DNA from: Trichomonas tenax
Taxonomy: Eukaryota > Parabasalia > Trichomonadida > Trichomonadidae
NCBI GenBank assembly: GCA_023091735.1
Contig: JALKBU010000280.1
Location: 1-51,902, forward strand
Length of the DNA: 51,902 nt
Direction: 5' to 3'
A model generated the notes under the pieces. It was not told the DNA's origin. It saw only the letters and a program-made list of their open reading frames with translations, and did not search any database. A program made the position numbers and the translations under genes. The first letter of the stretch is position 1, and each line of letters starts with the position of its first letter. Of this stretch, positions 1 to 10,477 are shown piece after piece.

Positions 1-1
1 T

Positions 2-3000
2 GCTCTCAACTCTCTTGAAGAAGTCTCCGACAAATCATCCGAACTGGAAGAATCCATCAAATCTCTTGAATCTCAGATCCAAGAGAAGAAGGATAACAAC
101 TCTAAGAACGAAGAAAACAACAAACAGCTTCAACAGCGTGAGGCTCAACTTCGTGATGAGCTTGATGCTATTGAAGATGTTCCAGATCTTCACCAAATTC
201 TTGAACGTTCTATCAAGGATCTTCAGGATGAAATCGAATCAAAGAATGCCGAAAACAAGAAGAACGCAGAAAATAATTCCAAACTTCAACAAAAACTCAA
301 CAATCTAAAGGAGCAACTTGCTGCATTACAGCCAATTGAAGACAACTCCCATGATCTCAAGCAACAAATCAATGAAACTAAGAAGGCCCTTGCTACACAG
401 AATGCCACAAACACTCATAACAAGGTTGCCAATGACCGCCTTGAGTCTGAACTCAATAAGCTCAAGAATGAGCTTGACAATCTCGAACAGACACCAGACA
501 ACAACGAAGAACTTCAGAAGCAGATCGCGGCTCTCAAGGCCGAAATCCAAGCTAAGAACGAACCGAACGACAACACAGATAACCAGGAACTTGAGCAAAC
601 AATCGCTGATCTCAAGAAGCAACTCGACCTTATTGATGAGGTCGAAGACAAGGACAACAAGCTTAACAAGAAGATCAAAGAGCTTGAAGATGCAATCAAT
701 CAGAAGAAGCAAGAAAACGAGAAACGTGATGCTAACAACAAGGCCCTCGAGGAACAATTAGCTCAGAAACAATCTGAACTCGAGAACTTACCAGTTGTTG
801 AAAACAAGCTTGAGGAACTCAAGGAGATGCTCGCAAATCTCGAAAAGTCAATCGCTGACGAGAAGGCTAAGGCAGACGAAATCACACACAGAAACGATGT
901 CCTTGCGGCAGAAATTGCTTCGAAGGAGGCTGAGCTCACAAATGCTACAAACGACAATGAAAAGGCTTCTAAGGAGCAAGCTGCTAAGGCTGAAGATCTC
1001 ACTGCCCAAGTCAACGAACTCAATGACAAGATTGCTAAACTCCAAGAGGAACAAGAGATGAAGAAGATTGAAAATGCTGCTCAAGACAACTCGCTTCAAG
1101 ATCAAATCAATGCTCTCAAGGACGTGCTTGAACAGCTCAAGTATGAAAATGAAACGCTCGATAACGAACTCAATGCTCTACTCGATTCCAAGCAAGCAGC
1201 TCTTGATGATCTTGCTGATCAAATCGCCCAGCTTGAAGAAGATAATGTTAACCTCATCCAAGCTATCGATGAGGAAACAGCTGACATGGGAGATCTTGTT
1301 GGCAACAAATCAGCTTACCTTACTGAGCTTGCTGCAGATAATGCTGCTCAACAGCAGACACTTGAAGATCTCTGGAAGCGTAGAGCTGAACTTGACGAGG
1401 AGATTGCCAAGGAACAAGACACGCTCAACCAGTCAACTCTTGATTTCGACAATGATGAGAGTCTTCTTCAATCACATGTCAACGATCTTGAGAAGAAACT
1501 CGCCGAACTCAAGGAACGTCATGATAAGGAATCTGAGAATCACAAGCAGAAGAATGGAGACCTCAAGGCAAAGATCGACGAACTCAACCACAAGATTGCC
1601 GAAGCTGAAGCTAACAAGCAGAAGCAAGACAACGATAATTCCAATGAGCAAGCAGAGCTTGAAAAGAATCTTGAAGAGTTACAGAAGAAGCTCGCTGATC
1701 TCGAAAAGAGCATTGCTGAGAACAAGAACTCCAACGAGGATCTTCTCGCCAAGAACAAAGCTCTTGAGGAAGCAATCGCTGCTAAGCAACAGGAGCTTGA
1801 GTCCATACCAGCTCTCGAAGATCGCACATCTGATCTTGAATCACAACTCAAGGAACTCGAGTCCAACATCGCCGCAGTCAAGTCCGCGAACGAGTCTGTT
1901 AGCAAGTCTAACGACGATCTTTCCAATGATGTTGTCTCCAACGAATCAGAACATAAGGCTCTGAAGGAGTCGTTCATTTCTGAGACCCAATCGGAGAAGG
2001 AACGCACCGACGATCTTCTTTCACGTCTTCATGAAACTGCCATTTCTTCAGTTACGGACGAGATCAACCAACTCCGCGCGGAGCAATCCTCCAAGGAAGC
2101 TTCTCTCTATGATGACATTTCTTCCAAGGAATCCCAACTTGAGCAACTTAACAAGTCACGTGATTCTCATGCAGAATTGGCTCAATTACTCGACGTGCTT
2201 CATGATCTTAAGGATCGTATAGAACATGGTGATGTTGACGTCGATGAGATCACAAAAGTCGCTTCTGATCTCACAGACAAGCTTGATAACTTCATTGTTG
2301 ACCATGCAGATGATCCAGGGGCTGTTTCTCAAGCAGAAGCAATCAAGCAGTTGACCAATGATACATTTAATGCATTGATTGCATCTGAGGAGAAGGCTCT
2401 CGACGAAGCTGAAGAGGATAATTACGAAGAGGAAGATGGCATCTTTGTTGTTGGCGAACGTAATATTGATTTCATCCCAGAGGCTGAGGGCGGCCGTGAT
2501 ATCGAAGATGAGATCAATGAAAGACAGAATCAGTTGGACGAAATTCCAATTGTTGAAGACAACAACCAAGAACTTGAGGCCAAGCTTCAGGAACTTAAAG
2601 ACACCATTAACCAGAGAAAGCAAAATAACGAGGAGATCGAATCCAAGAAGAAGCAACTTGAAGATGTCATTGCCGCCAAACAAACAGAGCTTGACGATAT
2701 TCGTGAAGTTGTTGATAGATCATTCGATCTTGAAGCCGAACTTAATGCTCTTGAAGACGAAATCAATGCCAAGAAGCATAAGAACGTTGAAACAGAACAG
2801 AAGAACAAGCAGCTTGAAGAGTCCATCAACAACAAGAAGCAAGAGCTCGAATCAGTACCAGAAGTTGTTGACCGCTCAGTTGAACTTGAGGCAGAGCTTT
2901 CTGCTCTCGAGTCAGCGCTCGAAGACACAAAGACCACAGCCAAGTCACTCGAAGACCGCAACAACGAGCTTGCTAAGGAACTTGAAGCCAAGCAAGCCGA

Positions 3001-6000
3001 GCATGATTCCGAGATGAACAAGCTTAACGAACAGATCAATTCTCTTCTTTCCGAAATTGATGCCAAGGATGCGGCACTTTCGAAGACTGATGCAGACCAT
3101 GCCGAAGTCCTCAAGAACGCCGAAGTTACAATTGATTCACTTGCCGAACGCAATGCCTACTTGGATAAGCAGATTGAAGAAAAGAAGGCTAACAACGAAG
3201 AGAAATCCAAGAAGAACGAGGAACTCGAACAATCCATTGCAGACAAGCAGAATGAGCTCGAATCCATCCCAGAGATCGAAGATAGATCAGCTGACCTTTA
3301 TGCTCAATTGGAAGCCCTCTGCTGTGTTATCGAAGATAAGGCAGCCTTCAACGATGAAGTTGCTTCTAACAACAAAGAACTTGAGGAAATTATTGCTGAA
3401 AAGCAACATGAACTCGATGAAATCCCAACAATCCAAGATAATAAGGATGAGTTAGAAGAACAACTTGCTAAGCTTGATGACGAGATAGCTAAGAAGTTAG
3501 CTAAGAACTCTGAAACAGAACAGAAGAACAAGCAGCTTGAAGAGTCCATCAACAACAAGAAGCAAGAGCTCGAATCAGTACCAGAAGTTGTTGACCGCTC
3601 AGTTGAACTTGAGGCAGAGCTTTCTGCTCTCGAGTCAGCGCTCGAAGACACAAAGACCACAGCCAAGTCACTCGAAGACCGCAACAACGAGCTTGCTAAG
3701 GAACTTGAAGCCAAGCAAGCCGAGCATGATTCCGAGATGAACAAGCTTAACGAACAGATCAATTCTCTTCTTTCCGAAATTGATGCCAAGGATGCGGCAC
3801 TTTCGAAGACTGATGCAGACCATGCCGAAGTCCTCAAGAACGCCGAAGTTACAATTGATTCACTTGCCGAACGCAATGCCTACTTGGATAAGCAGATTGA
3901 AGAAAAGAAGGCTAACAACGAAGAGAAATCCAAGAAGAACGAGGAACTCGAACAATCCATTGCAGACAAGCAGAATGAGCTCGAATCCATCCTAGAGGTC
4001 GAAGACAAGAGCTCATCACTTGAAGATGAACTCGCTAAACTTGCCCAAGCCATTGCTGATAAGCAGAAGAAGAACAACGAAACAGAATCAAAGAACAAAC
4101 AACTCGAAGCATCTATTGCTGAAAAGCAGAAGGAGCTCGATTCCATTCCACAAATTGAAGACAAGACCCAGCATCTTGACGAACAGCTCGCCAAACTCGC
4201 CGATGCAATTGCCGACAAGCTAAAGAAGAACGAGGAAACAGATGCTAACAACAAGAAACTCGAGGATTCACTTTCAGACAAGACATCAGAGCTTGAATTA
4301 ATCCCAGATGTTCAATATAGATCTTCTGAAATTGATGCCAAATTATCCGATCTCACACAAGCCACTGAAGATAAGAAGGCTAACAACGAAGAGAAATCCA
4401 AGAAGAACGAGGAACTCGAACAATCCATTGCAGACAAGCAGAATGAGCTCGAATCCATCCTAGAGGTCGAAGACAAGAGCTCATCACTTGAAGATGAACT
4501 CGCTAAACTTGCCCAAGCCATTGCTGATAAGCAGAAGAAGAACAACGAAACAGAATCAAAGAACAAACAACTCGAAGCATCTATTGCTGAAAAGCAGAAG
4601 GAGCTTGAATCCGTTCCCGAAGTTTGTGATCAGAGCAATGATCTTCATGATCAAATTACTGAACTTGAACAAGACATATCTGACAAACAGAAGCAAAATG
4701 ATGAAATCGATTCCAAGAACAAGGAACTTCAGAAGCTAATTGATGAAAAGCAAGCTGAACTTGATTCTATTTCAACAGTAGCAGACTCCACCAAGGAGTT
4801 AACAAATAAGTTGAAGGCTATTTCTGATGCCTTCGAAAGTTATAAGGCAACTGCCCAAATTATTCAAGCCCGTGAAGATGAGCTCAACAGAGCACTTTCT
4901 GTCAGGCTCCATGAATTGAGTCAGCTTGAAGGAGAGTTAAATGAACAAGTTATGACTGTTGCACTTAAGGAAGCCGAATTAGGCGACTATGAATCAGAAC
5001 ACCAGAAGAGGCTCCAGGCAATCCAGGATAAGATCACTGAAGCACAACAGCGTCTTATTTCTCTTGTTGATGACAAGTCGATCAAGGACATTCAGTATGC
5101 TCAAGAGCTTGCAGTCCTTGAGGATATATTAAATATCAAGAAGGAAGAACTCCAGAATGCCAAAGATGCTTCAACAGATCCTGAGCTCAACGATAAGCTC
5201 TCTGAACTCGAAAAGCAGCTTAATGACAAGAAACAAAAGAATGCTGATATCGAATCCAAGAATAAGTCACTCGAGCAAGAAATTGCTGCTAAGCAAGATG
5301 AGTTGAACAACACACCACAAACAGAAGATAACTCAGAATCATTACTTGAGAAGCTTAACGAGATCAAGTCTGCTATCGACAACCTGAACGAGAACAATGC
5401 TCAAACGCAGGAGAAGATTGCTGATCTTCAGTCACAAATTGAGAAGAACGAAGCTGCAGCCGCAGAACTTCGTGAACAAAACGAACAACTTAGCAGCCAG
5501 CTTGCTGAGAAGCAGGCGGAAGTTGCACCACAACTCGAAAAGCTTGATGAAGAGATCAATCAACTTATTGATCAGATCGATCAGAATTCACAGAAATTAG
5601 ATGAACTCAACCAAGAGCCAGTTGATGATAAGCAGAAGCAACTTGAAGAACTCAAACAGAAGTTAAAAGAGCAACAACAAGAAATCGAAGAGGTAGAAAA
5701 GAAGAATGAAGATATCGAAGAACTTCAAAATCTCATATTCGACCTTCAAAAGAAGGTTGACGAAGGTGACTTATCTTCTAACGAGCTTAGCGAACTTGCT
5801 AGTGCCATCATTGCCAAACTCGATGACTATATTGTTGACCACATGGATGATGAATCAGCTGTTTCTGATGCCGAGTCCATGAAGGCAACAATCAACGAGC
5901 TCATTGATAACTTCTTAGATGCTTACGAAGCTGAGCTTAATAGGGAGGAGGAAGCTGACGAAGATATCATGGTCCTTGGCGAAGGAAAGACACACGAAAT

Positions 6001-9000
6001 TATTCTTGACCAAGGGCCAAATCCAGAAGTCGCCGCTCTCGAAGCCGCTGTATCCGAAGCCAAGAATGAACTTGCCTCCACACCAGATGCCGAAGATCGC
6101 ACATCTACTCTTTCTGAGGACCTTTCCTCTCTTGAAGATGCCCTTGTCTCCAAGAAGCAGAAGAACTCCGAGATTGAACAGAAGAACAAGGAACTCGAAG
6201 ATGTAGTTGCTAACAAAAAGCAAGAGCTCGAATCAATCCCACAGGTCGAAGACAAGAGCAAGTCTCTTGAAGACGAACTCACCAAACTTGCACAGGCTAT
6301 TGCCGACAAGCAGAAGAAGAACAACGAAACAGAACAGAAGAACAAGCAGCTCGAACAGTCAGTTTCAGAGAAGCAGAAGGAGCTTGAATCCATCACCGAA
6401 GTCGAAGACAAGAGCGATTCACTGAATGAAGAACTTTCACATTTGTCACAATCCATTTCAGATAAACATAACAAGAACGAAGAGACATCTCAGAACAACA
6501 AGAAGCTTGAAGATGCTATTTCGGAAAAGCGGAAAGAGCTCGAATCTGTTCCAGATGTTTCTGACAACAGCTCTGACTTGATTGCTACATTGAAGCAAGT
6601 CGAAGATAAGCTTTCTGACCTTAACCGCCGCATTGAAATTGCGAAATCTGAGAATGCTAACATCGAAGCCGAGAAGTCCGCGCTTGAGTCAGCGATTTGC
6701 GATAAGCAGAATGAACTCGATTCCATCGCAACTGTTGAAGACAATCGCTCTGCTCTTTCCTCCACTCTTGCTTCCCTTGAAGCTTCGATCAATGCTAAGA
6801 ATTATCAAAACGAAACAATTGAAAAACAGAACAAGTCTCTTGAAGATTCCATCTCCAATAAGAATCAAGAACTTAAATCTATTCCAGATGTTGTTGATCG
6901 CTCAGCTGAACTCGAATCAGAACTTTCTGCTCTTGATTCTGCTCTCGAAAATACAAAGGCCGCACTCAAATCAATTGAAGATCGCAACAACACTCTTGCT
7001 AAGCAGCTTGAAGCTAAACAGGCTGAACACGATGCTGAGATGAACAAGCTTAACGAACAAATCAATGTTCTTCTTGTCGAAGTTGATTCTAATGAATCCA
7101 AACTTGGACAAGTAAATGCTGATCATGCTGAAGCAGTCAAGCAAGCTGAAGATCGCAAGGAAGAAATTTATAAGCAGATCGAATCTCGTAAGCAAGAAAA
7201 CGAAAATATCGCATCAAAGAACACAGAACTCGAAGCTGCCATCGCTGAGAAGCAGAACGAACTTGATTCCATCACAGTTGTCGAAGATAAGTCACAGGAG
7301 TATGAGCAACAGCTTGCTGCTCTTGAACAAGCTATTTCTGACAAGACGAAGGCTAACGAGGAAATCGAAAACAAGAACCAAGAAATGCTTTCCAAGATTG
7401 AAGAGAAGCAACAGGAACTTGAATCAAACCCAATAGCTCAAGATAAATCCGAGGAACTCGAATCAGAGCTTTCAAAACTTGATGAAGAAATTGAGACCAA
7501 GCAAGAAGAAGATAATATTGATCAGATCCGTGACCTCATTAACGATATCCAATCTCGCTTAGCTAACAATGACTTCACAGCAGATGTTCTCAACGACAGT
7601 GCAAACGCTATAATCGAGAAGCTTGACGACTACATCATCAATCACTACGACAACGCAGACAATATCTCCGAAGCTGAGTCTATGAAGTCCACTATCAATT
7701 CACTTGTTGATGAATTCCTCAAAGCGGTCGAGAACGAGTACGAAGACACCACAGATGGCTCAGATCTCGAAACTAATGTTTCTGATCTTGCTTCACAACT
7801 TTCAAGTGGCAATGCGGATCCCGAATCTGTTGTTTCTATTAGCAACAGTATCATTTCCTATCTCGACAACCCTATTGCTTCTACGGATGATCCATCTGAG
7901 CGTTCACATCTTGAGTCTATCAAGTCGGAACTTAACGAGAATATCGACAACTACTTGAGCTCTCTTGAAGCAACTTCCGAATCGGAAGCCAATGTCGAAG
8001 AGGAGTCTTTTGCTGAAGCACAGACACCCGACATCATTCGTGACGAATCTGCTGCCGAAGATATCTCTGATCTCAAGGCTGCAATTTCAGCTGTTTCTGA
8101 TGAATTAGCTTCAATACCAGAGTCCGAAGATCACTCAGCAGAGTTATCTTCAAAGCTCGACGAATTACAGCAGGCATTAGCTGATTTGAAGAAACACAAC
8201 GAAGAGATTGAAAACAAGAACAACGAACTCCAGAAATCAATCGATGATGTTCAGTCACAAATCGATTTCATCCCAATCGTTGAGGATAAAACCGAATCAC
8301 TTGTATCCCAATTGAACGCTCTCAAGCAAGCCTTCGATGAACGCTCAAAGCAGAACGAAGAAATCGAGAACAAGAACAAGAAGCTTGAAGATGAAATCTC
8401 AGAGATGCAGAAGAAACTTGATTCACTTCCAACATCAACGGATGAAAGCTCCGATCTCGAAAGCAAACTTGAGTCCATCAAGCAATTCATTGACGCCAAG
8501 AACAAGCAGAACTCTGACATCGAAAACAAGAACAAGACTCTTGAAACGATAATTTCTGACAAGCAGAATGAACTCGACTCACTTCCAACAGCCGAAGACA
8601 AGAGTTCTGTTCTTGAATCGCAACTTTCCTCCCTTGAATCTGCTCTCCAATCCAAGAAGGACGAACTTTCTTCTATTGAATCTCGCAACAAATCTCTTTC
8701 TGATTCAGTTGCGTCTGAAGAAGCATCAAACGCTTCAGAGATTTCCAAACTCGATGAACAAATCAATTTACTCCTTGCTGAGGTTTCAAAGAAGGAAGAT
8801 CAACTTTCTTCACTTAACTCAGCTCATGCTGAAGCTGTTGCAATCAGCCAAGTCACAATTGATTCACTCAAGCAACGTATTGATGTAATTTCTCAGGAAC
8901 TCTATGCTAAAGATGCTGATCACGAGTCAGAAATCTCTAAGCTCGATAACCAAGTCAACGAACTGATTGCCGAAATCTCTAACAAGGAAGAAAAGCTCAA

Positions 9001-10477
9001 CGAGCAAAACGCACAGCACGCTGATGAATTGCAGAATAACCAGGCTACAGTTGATTCTCTCAAGCAGCAGTGCAAGGAACTCGATGACAAGATTGCTGAG
9101 GACCAGAAGAACTACGAACAAGAGATTTCCAAGCTCAGCGAACTTCTCAAGCAACTCCAGCAGGACGTTGACAACAAGCAGAAGGATCATGATGCAAAGA
9201 AGGATGAATTCGAACACAAGCAATTCGCTCTCCAAGCTTCACAAACTGAACTTGAGGAGAAGAAGAACTTCCTCAACGGAGAAATCAAGCAACTCGAAGA
9301 GAAACTTTACTCTCTTCCACACGTTGTCGATTCCACAGAAGGATTCAGTGTGCAAATCGCACAACTCCAAAAGCAAATTGCAGACAAAGAAGCTGAGAAC
9401 AAGGCTATCTTAGACCGCAACCAAGAACTCCAGTATACGCTCGATGCACTCAAGCGCCAGCACGCACTCCTCCAGACACCAGAAGACAAATCAGAACAGC
9501 TCCAGAAGGAGATCGACGAAATCAGAGCACTCATCAACCAGAAGCGCGAAGAGAACGAGCGTGCCAAAGAAAACAGCGAGAAACTCGAAAAGGACCTTGA
9601 CGACATCTGCCACGAACTCGATGCACTCGAAACTATCCCAGACCGATCAGAAGAACTCAAAGCAAAGATTGCAGCAGCCGAACAACAACTTGTAGAGCAA
9701 ATCGAACAAAACGAGAAGAATGAAAAGATCAATGACGAACTTTCCACTCAACTCGAAGATATTGAGCAACAACTCGAACCAAAGCAAGAAGTCTCTGAAC
9801 AAGACATCTACAACAGCATCCAAGAAATTTACGACGAGTTGTCTAAAGAGGATCCGGACCTCGAGAAGATCATTAGAGACGCAAGCCCACTCCAGAAACA
9901 GATTAATGATCTCATCAGCAACGCCAAGACTCCGGAAGAACGCGAACAATGGACTAAGGAGCAAGAAGCAATAGACCAAACTCTCGATGAGCTATTAGAC
10001 GTAGCACATCAAGAGAGCGAAGACGGGAATGACGCAGCCGGCAAACATCGTAGAGCCAGAAGATCCGCGAAGCAACTCCTCGATGCCATCCAGGACCCAA
10101 CCGGAAAGGAGATCCCAGAATCACTTTCTGACCTCGCGGAGAATCTCCAAGGCATTGAAGATCTCCCAGAGGAAGACAAATTCGATGTTCAGGAACTCAC
10201 CAACATCGTTATCGAAGAAGCCAAGAAGGAGCTCTGCGATTCCCCTGACGATGACCAGGCCAGTGAGGTGCAGCTCGCCATCCAGGAACTCACAGAGGAA
10301 CTCATCAGTGGCGACTTCGACCTGGATAACATCAAAGAAAAGGCCCAATTGATACTTAAGTCCCTCGATAATACTATCCAGAACTCCACCGATGAAGAGG
10401 AAGTTGAAAACGCACTGCAGGTCAAGCAGTCCGTCGAAATGATCCTCGAAGCATTCTCACAGCTGGTGGAAGAGTAG
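2..10477 (+). CDS. Giant repetitive coiled-coil protein, 3' part (5' end outside window)
   Basis: The frame is open from base 2 to the TAG at 10475-10477, giving 3491 codons with no in-frame ATG before 827. The true start therefore almost certainly lies left of the window. The product is very rich in Glu, Lys, Asn, Gln, Leu and Ser, nearly free of Trp and Cys, and predicted to be almost all coiled coil. A unit of 52 residues (156 bp) recurs about 30-35 times; each begins with a hinge like ESIPxVEDKSxxLE and continues as charged heptad-like helix ending KQxELE. Acidic helical blocks of about 70 residues interrupt the rod (for example 2176-2400, 5716-5938, 7516-7746) and related blocks make up the C-terminus. 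No membrane segment or catalytic motif is seen. Trichomonad genomes carry many such proteins, often labelled 'viral A-type inclusion protein' through coiled-coil similarity alone. A structural or cytoskeletal role is inference. Confidence 0.9.
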   Translation, partial: ALNSLEEVSDKSSELEESIKSLESQIQEKKDNNSKNEENNKQLQQREAQLRDELDAIEDVPDLHQILERSIKDLQDEIESKNAENKKNAENNSKLQQKLNNLKEQLAALQPIEDNSHDLKQQINETKKALATQNATNTHNKVANDRLESELNKLKNELDNLEQTPDNNEELQKQIAALKAEIQAKNEPNDNTDNQELEQTIADLKKQLDLIDEVEDKDNKLNKKIKELEDAINQKKQENEKRDANNKALEEQLAQKQSELENLPVVENKLEELKEMLANLEKSIADEKAKADEITHRNDVLAAEIASKEAELTNATNDNEKASKEQAAKAEDLTAQVNELNDKIAKLQEEQEMKKIENAAQDNSLQDQINALKDVLEQLKYENETLDNELNALLDSKQAALDDLADQIAQLEEDNVNLIQAIDEETADMGDLVGNKSAYLTELAADNAAQQQTLEDLWKRRAELDEEIAKEQDTLNQSTLDFDNDESLLQSHVNDLEKKLAELKERHDKESENHKQKNGDLKAKIDELNHKIAEAEANKQKQDNDNSNEQAELEKNLEELQKKLADLEKSIAENKNSNEDLLAKNKALEEAIAAKQQELESIPALEDRTSDLESQLKELESNIAAVKSANESVSKSNDDLSNDVVSNESEHKALKESFISETQSEKERTDDLLSRLHETAISSVTDEINQLRAEQSSKEASLYDDISSKESQLEQLNKSRDSHAELAQLLDVLHDLKDRIEHGDVDVDEITKVASDLTDKLDNFIVDHADDPGAVSQAEAIKQLTNDTFNALIASEEKALDEAEEDNYEEEDGIFVVGERNIDFIPEAEGGRDIEDEINERQNQLDEIPIVEDNNQELEAKLQELKDTINQRKQNNEEIESKKKQLEDVIAAKQTELDDIREVVDRSFDLEAELNALEDEINAKKHKNVETEQKNKQLEESINNKKQELESVPEVVDRSVELEAELSALESALEDTKTTAKSLEDRNNELAKELEAKQAEHDSEMNKLNEQINSLLSEIDAKDAALSKTDADHAEVLKNAEVTIDSLAERNAYLDKQIEEKKANNEEKSKKNEELEQSIADKQNELESIPEIEDRSADLYAQLEALCCVIEDKAAFNDEVASNNKELEEIIAEKQHELDEIPTIQDNKDELEEQLAKLDDEIAKKLAKNSETEQKNKQLEESINNKKQELESVPEVVDRSVELEAELSALESALEDTKTTAKSLEDRNNELAKELEAKQAEHDSEMNKLNEQINSLLSEIDAKDAALSKTDADHAEVLKNAEVTIDSLAERNAYLDKQIEEKKANNEEKSKKNEELEQSIADKQNELESILEVEDKSSSLEDELAKLAQAIADKQKKNNETESKNKQLEASIAEKQKELDSIPQIEDKTQHLDEQLAKLADAIADKLKKNEETDANNKKLEDSLSDKTSELELIPDVQYRSSEIDAKLSDLTQATEDKKANNEEKSKKNEELEQSIADKQNELESILEVEDKSSSLEDELAKLAQAIADKQKKNNETESKNKQLEASIAEKQKELESVPEVCDQSNDLHDQITELEQDISDKQKQNDEIDSKNKELQKLIDEKQAELDSISTVADSTKELTNKLKAISDAFESYKATAQIIQAREDELNRALSVRLHELSQLEGELNEQVMTVALKEAELGDYESEHQKRLQAIQDKITEAQQRLISLVDDKSIKDIQYAQELAVLEDILNIKKEELQNAKDASTDPELNDKLSELEKQLNDKKQKNADIESKNKSLEQEIAAKQDELNNTPQTEDNSESLLEKLNEIKSAIDNLNENNAQTQEKIADLQSQIEKNEAAAAELREQNEQLSSQLAEKQAEVAPQLEKLDEEINQLIDQIDQNSQKLDELNQEPVDDKQKQLEELKQKLKEQQQEIEEVEKKNEDIEELQNLIFDLQKKVDEGDLSSNELSELASAIIAKLDDYIVDHMDDESAVSDAESMKATINELIDNFLDAYEAELNREEEADEDIMVLGEGKTHEIILDQGPNPEVAALEAAVSEAKNELASTPDAEDRTSTLSEDLSSLEDALVSKKQKNSEIEQKNKELEDVVANKKQELESIPQVEDKSKSLEDELTKLAQAIADKQKKNNETEQKNKQLEQSVSEKQKELESITEVEDKSDSLNEELSHLSQSISDKHNKNEETSQNNKKLEDAISEKRKELESVPDVSDNSSDLIATLKQVEDKLSDLNRRIEIAKSENANIEAEKSALESAICDKQNELDSIATVEDNRSALSSTLASLEASINAKNYQNETIEKQNKSLEDSISNKNQELKSIPDVVDRSAELESELSALDSALENTKAALKSIEDRNNTLAKQLEAKQAEHDAEMNKLNEQINVLLVEVDSNESKLGQVNADHAEAVKQAEDRKEEIYKQIESRKQENENIASKNTELEAAIAEKQNELDSITVVEDKSQEYEQQLAALEQAISDKTKANEEIENKNQEMLSKIEEKQQELESNPIAQDKSEELESELSKLDEEIETKQEEDNIDQIRDLINDIQSRLANNDFTADVLNDSANAIIEKLDDYIINHYDNADNISEAESMKSTINSLVDEFLKAVENEYEDTTDGSDLETNVSDLASQLSSGNADPESVVSISNSIISYLDNPIASTDDPSERSHLESIKSELNENIDNYLSSLEATSESEANVEEESFAEAQTPDIIRDESAAEDISDLKAAISAVSDELASIPESEDHSAELSSKLDELQQALADLKKHNEEIENKNNELQKSIDDVQSQIDFIPIVEDKTESLVSQLNALKQAFDERSKQNEEIENKNKKLEDEISEMQKKLDSLPTSTDESSDLESKLESIKQFIDAKNKQNSDIENKNKTLETIISDKQNELDSLPTAEDKSSVLESQLSSLESALQSKKDELSSIESRNKSLSDSVASEEASNASEISKLDEQINLLLAEVSKKEDQLSSLNSAHAEAVAISQVTIDSLKQRIDVISQELYAKDADHESEISKLDNQVNELIAEISNKEEKLNEQNAQHADELQNNQATVDSLKQQCKELDDKIAEDQKNYEQEISKLSELLKQLQQDVDNKQKDHDAKKDEFEHKQFALQASQTELEEKKNFLNGEIKQLEEKLYSLPHVVDSTEGFSVQIAQLQKQIADKEAENKAILDRNQELQYTLDALKRQHALLQTPEDKSEQLQKEIDEIRALINQKREENERAKENSEKLEKDLDDICHELDALETIPDRSEELKAKIAAAEQQLVEQIEQNEKNEKINDELSTQLEDIEQQLEPKQEVSEQDIYNSIQEIYDELSKEDPDLEKIIRDASPLQKQINDLISNAKTPEEREQWTKEQEAIDQTLDELLDVAHQESEDGNDAAGKHRRARRSAKQLLDAIQDPTGKEIPESLSDLAENLQGIEDLPEEDKFDVQELTNIVIEEAKKELCDSPDDDQASEVQLAIQELTEELISGDFDLDNIKEKAQLILKSLDNTIQNSTDEEEVENALQVKQSVEMILEAFSQLVEE
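2789..3992 (+). repeat. Exact tandem duplication inside the coiled-coil gene, period 723 bp
   Basis: Bases 2789-3269 (481 bp) appear identical to 3512-3992. The 723-bp spacing is 241 codons, so the frame is kept. The intervening 3270-3511 is not part of the identical stretch. Identity at synonymous sites points to a recent duplication or gene conversion. Confidence 0.9.
3905..4605 (+). repeat. Exact tandem duplication inside the coiled-coil gene, period 468 bp
   Basis: Bases 3905-4137 (233 bp) appear identical to 4373-4605. The offset of 468 bp is exactly three 156-bp (52-residue) units. The first 88 bp also match 3182-3269, so this is a third copy of that segment. Confidence 0.9.

Noticed and set aside
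326..757. Long antisense and shifted frames throughout 1-10477
   Set aside because: They mirror the low-complexity repeat of the true frame (Leu/Val/Ser-rich on the minus strand, Arg/Lys/Ser-rich in shifted plus frames) and have no independent start context or family.
2..10477. Viral origin of the giant coiled-coil gene ('viral A-type inclusion protein' label)
   Set aside because: The similarity behind that label is coiled-coil composition only; nothing viral is visible in the sequence.
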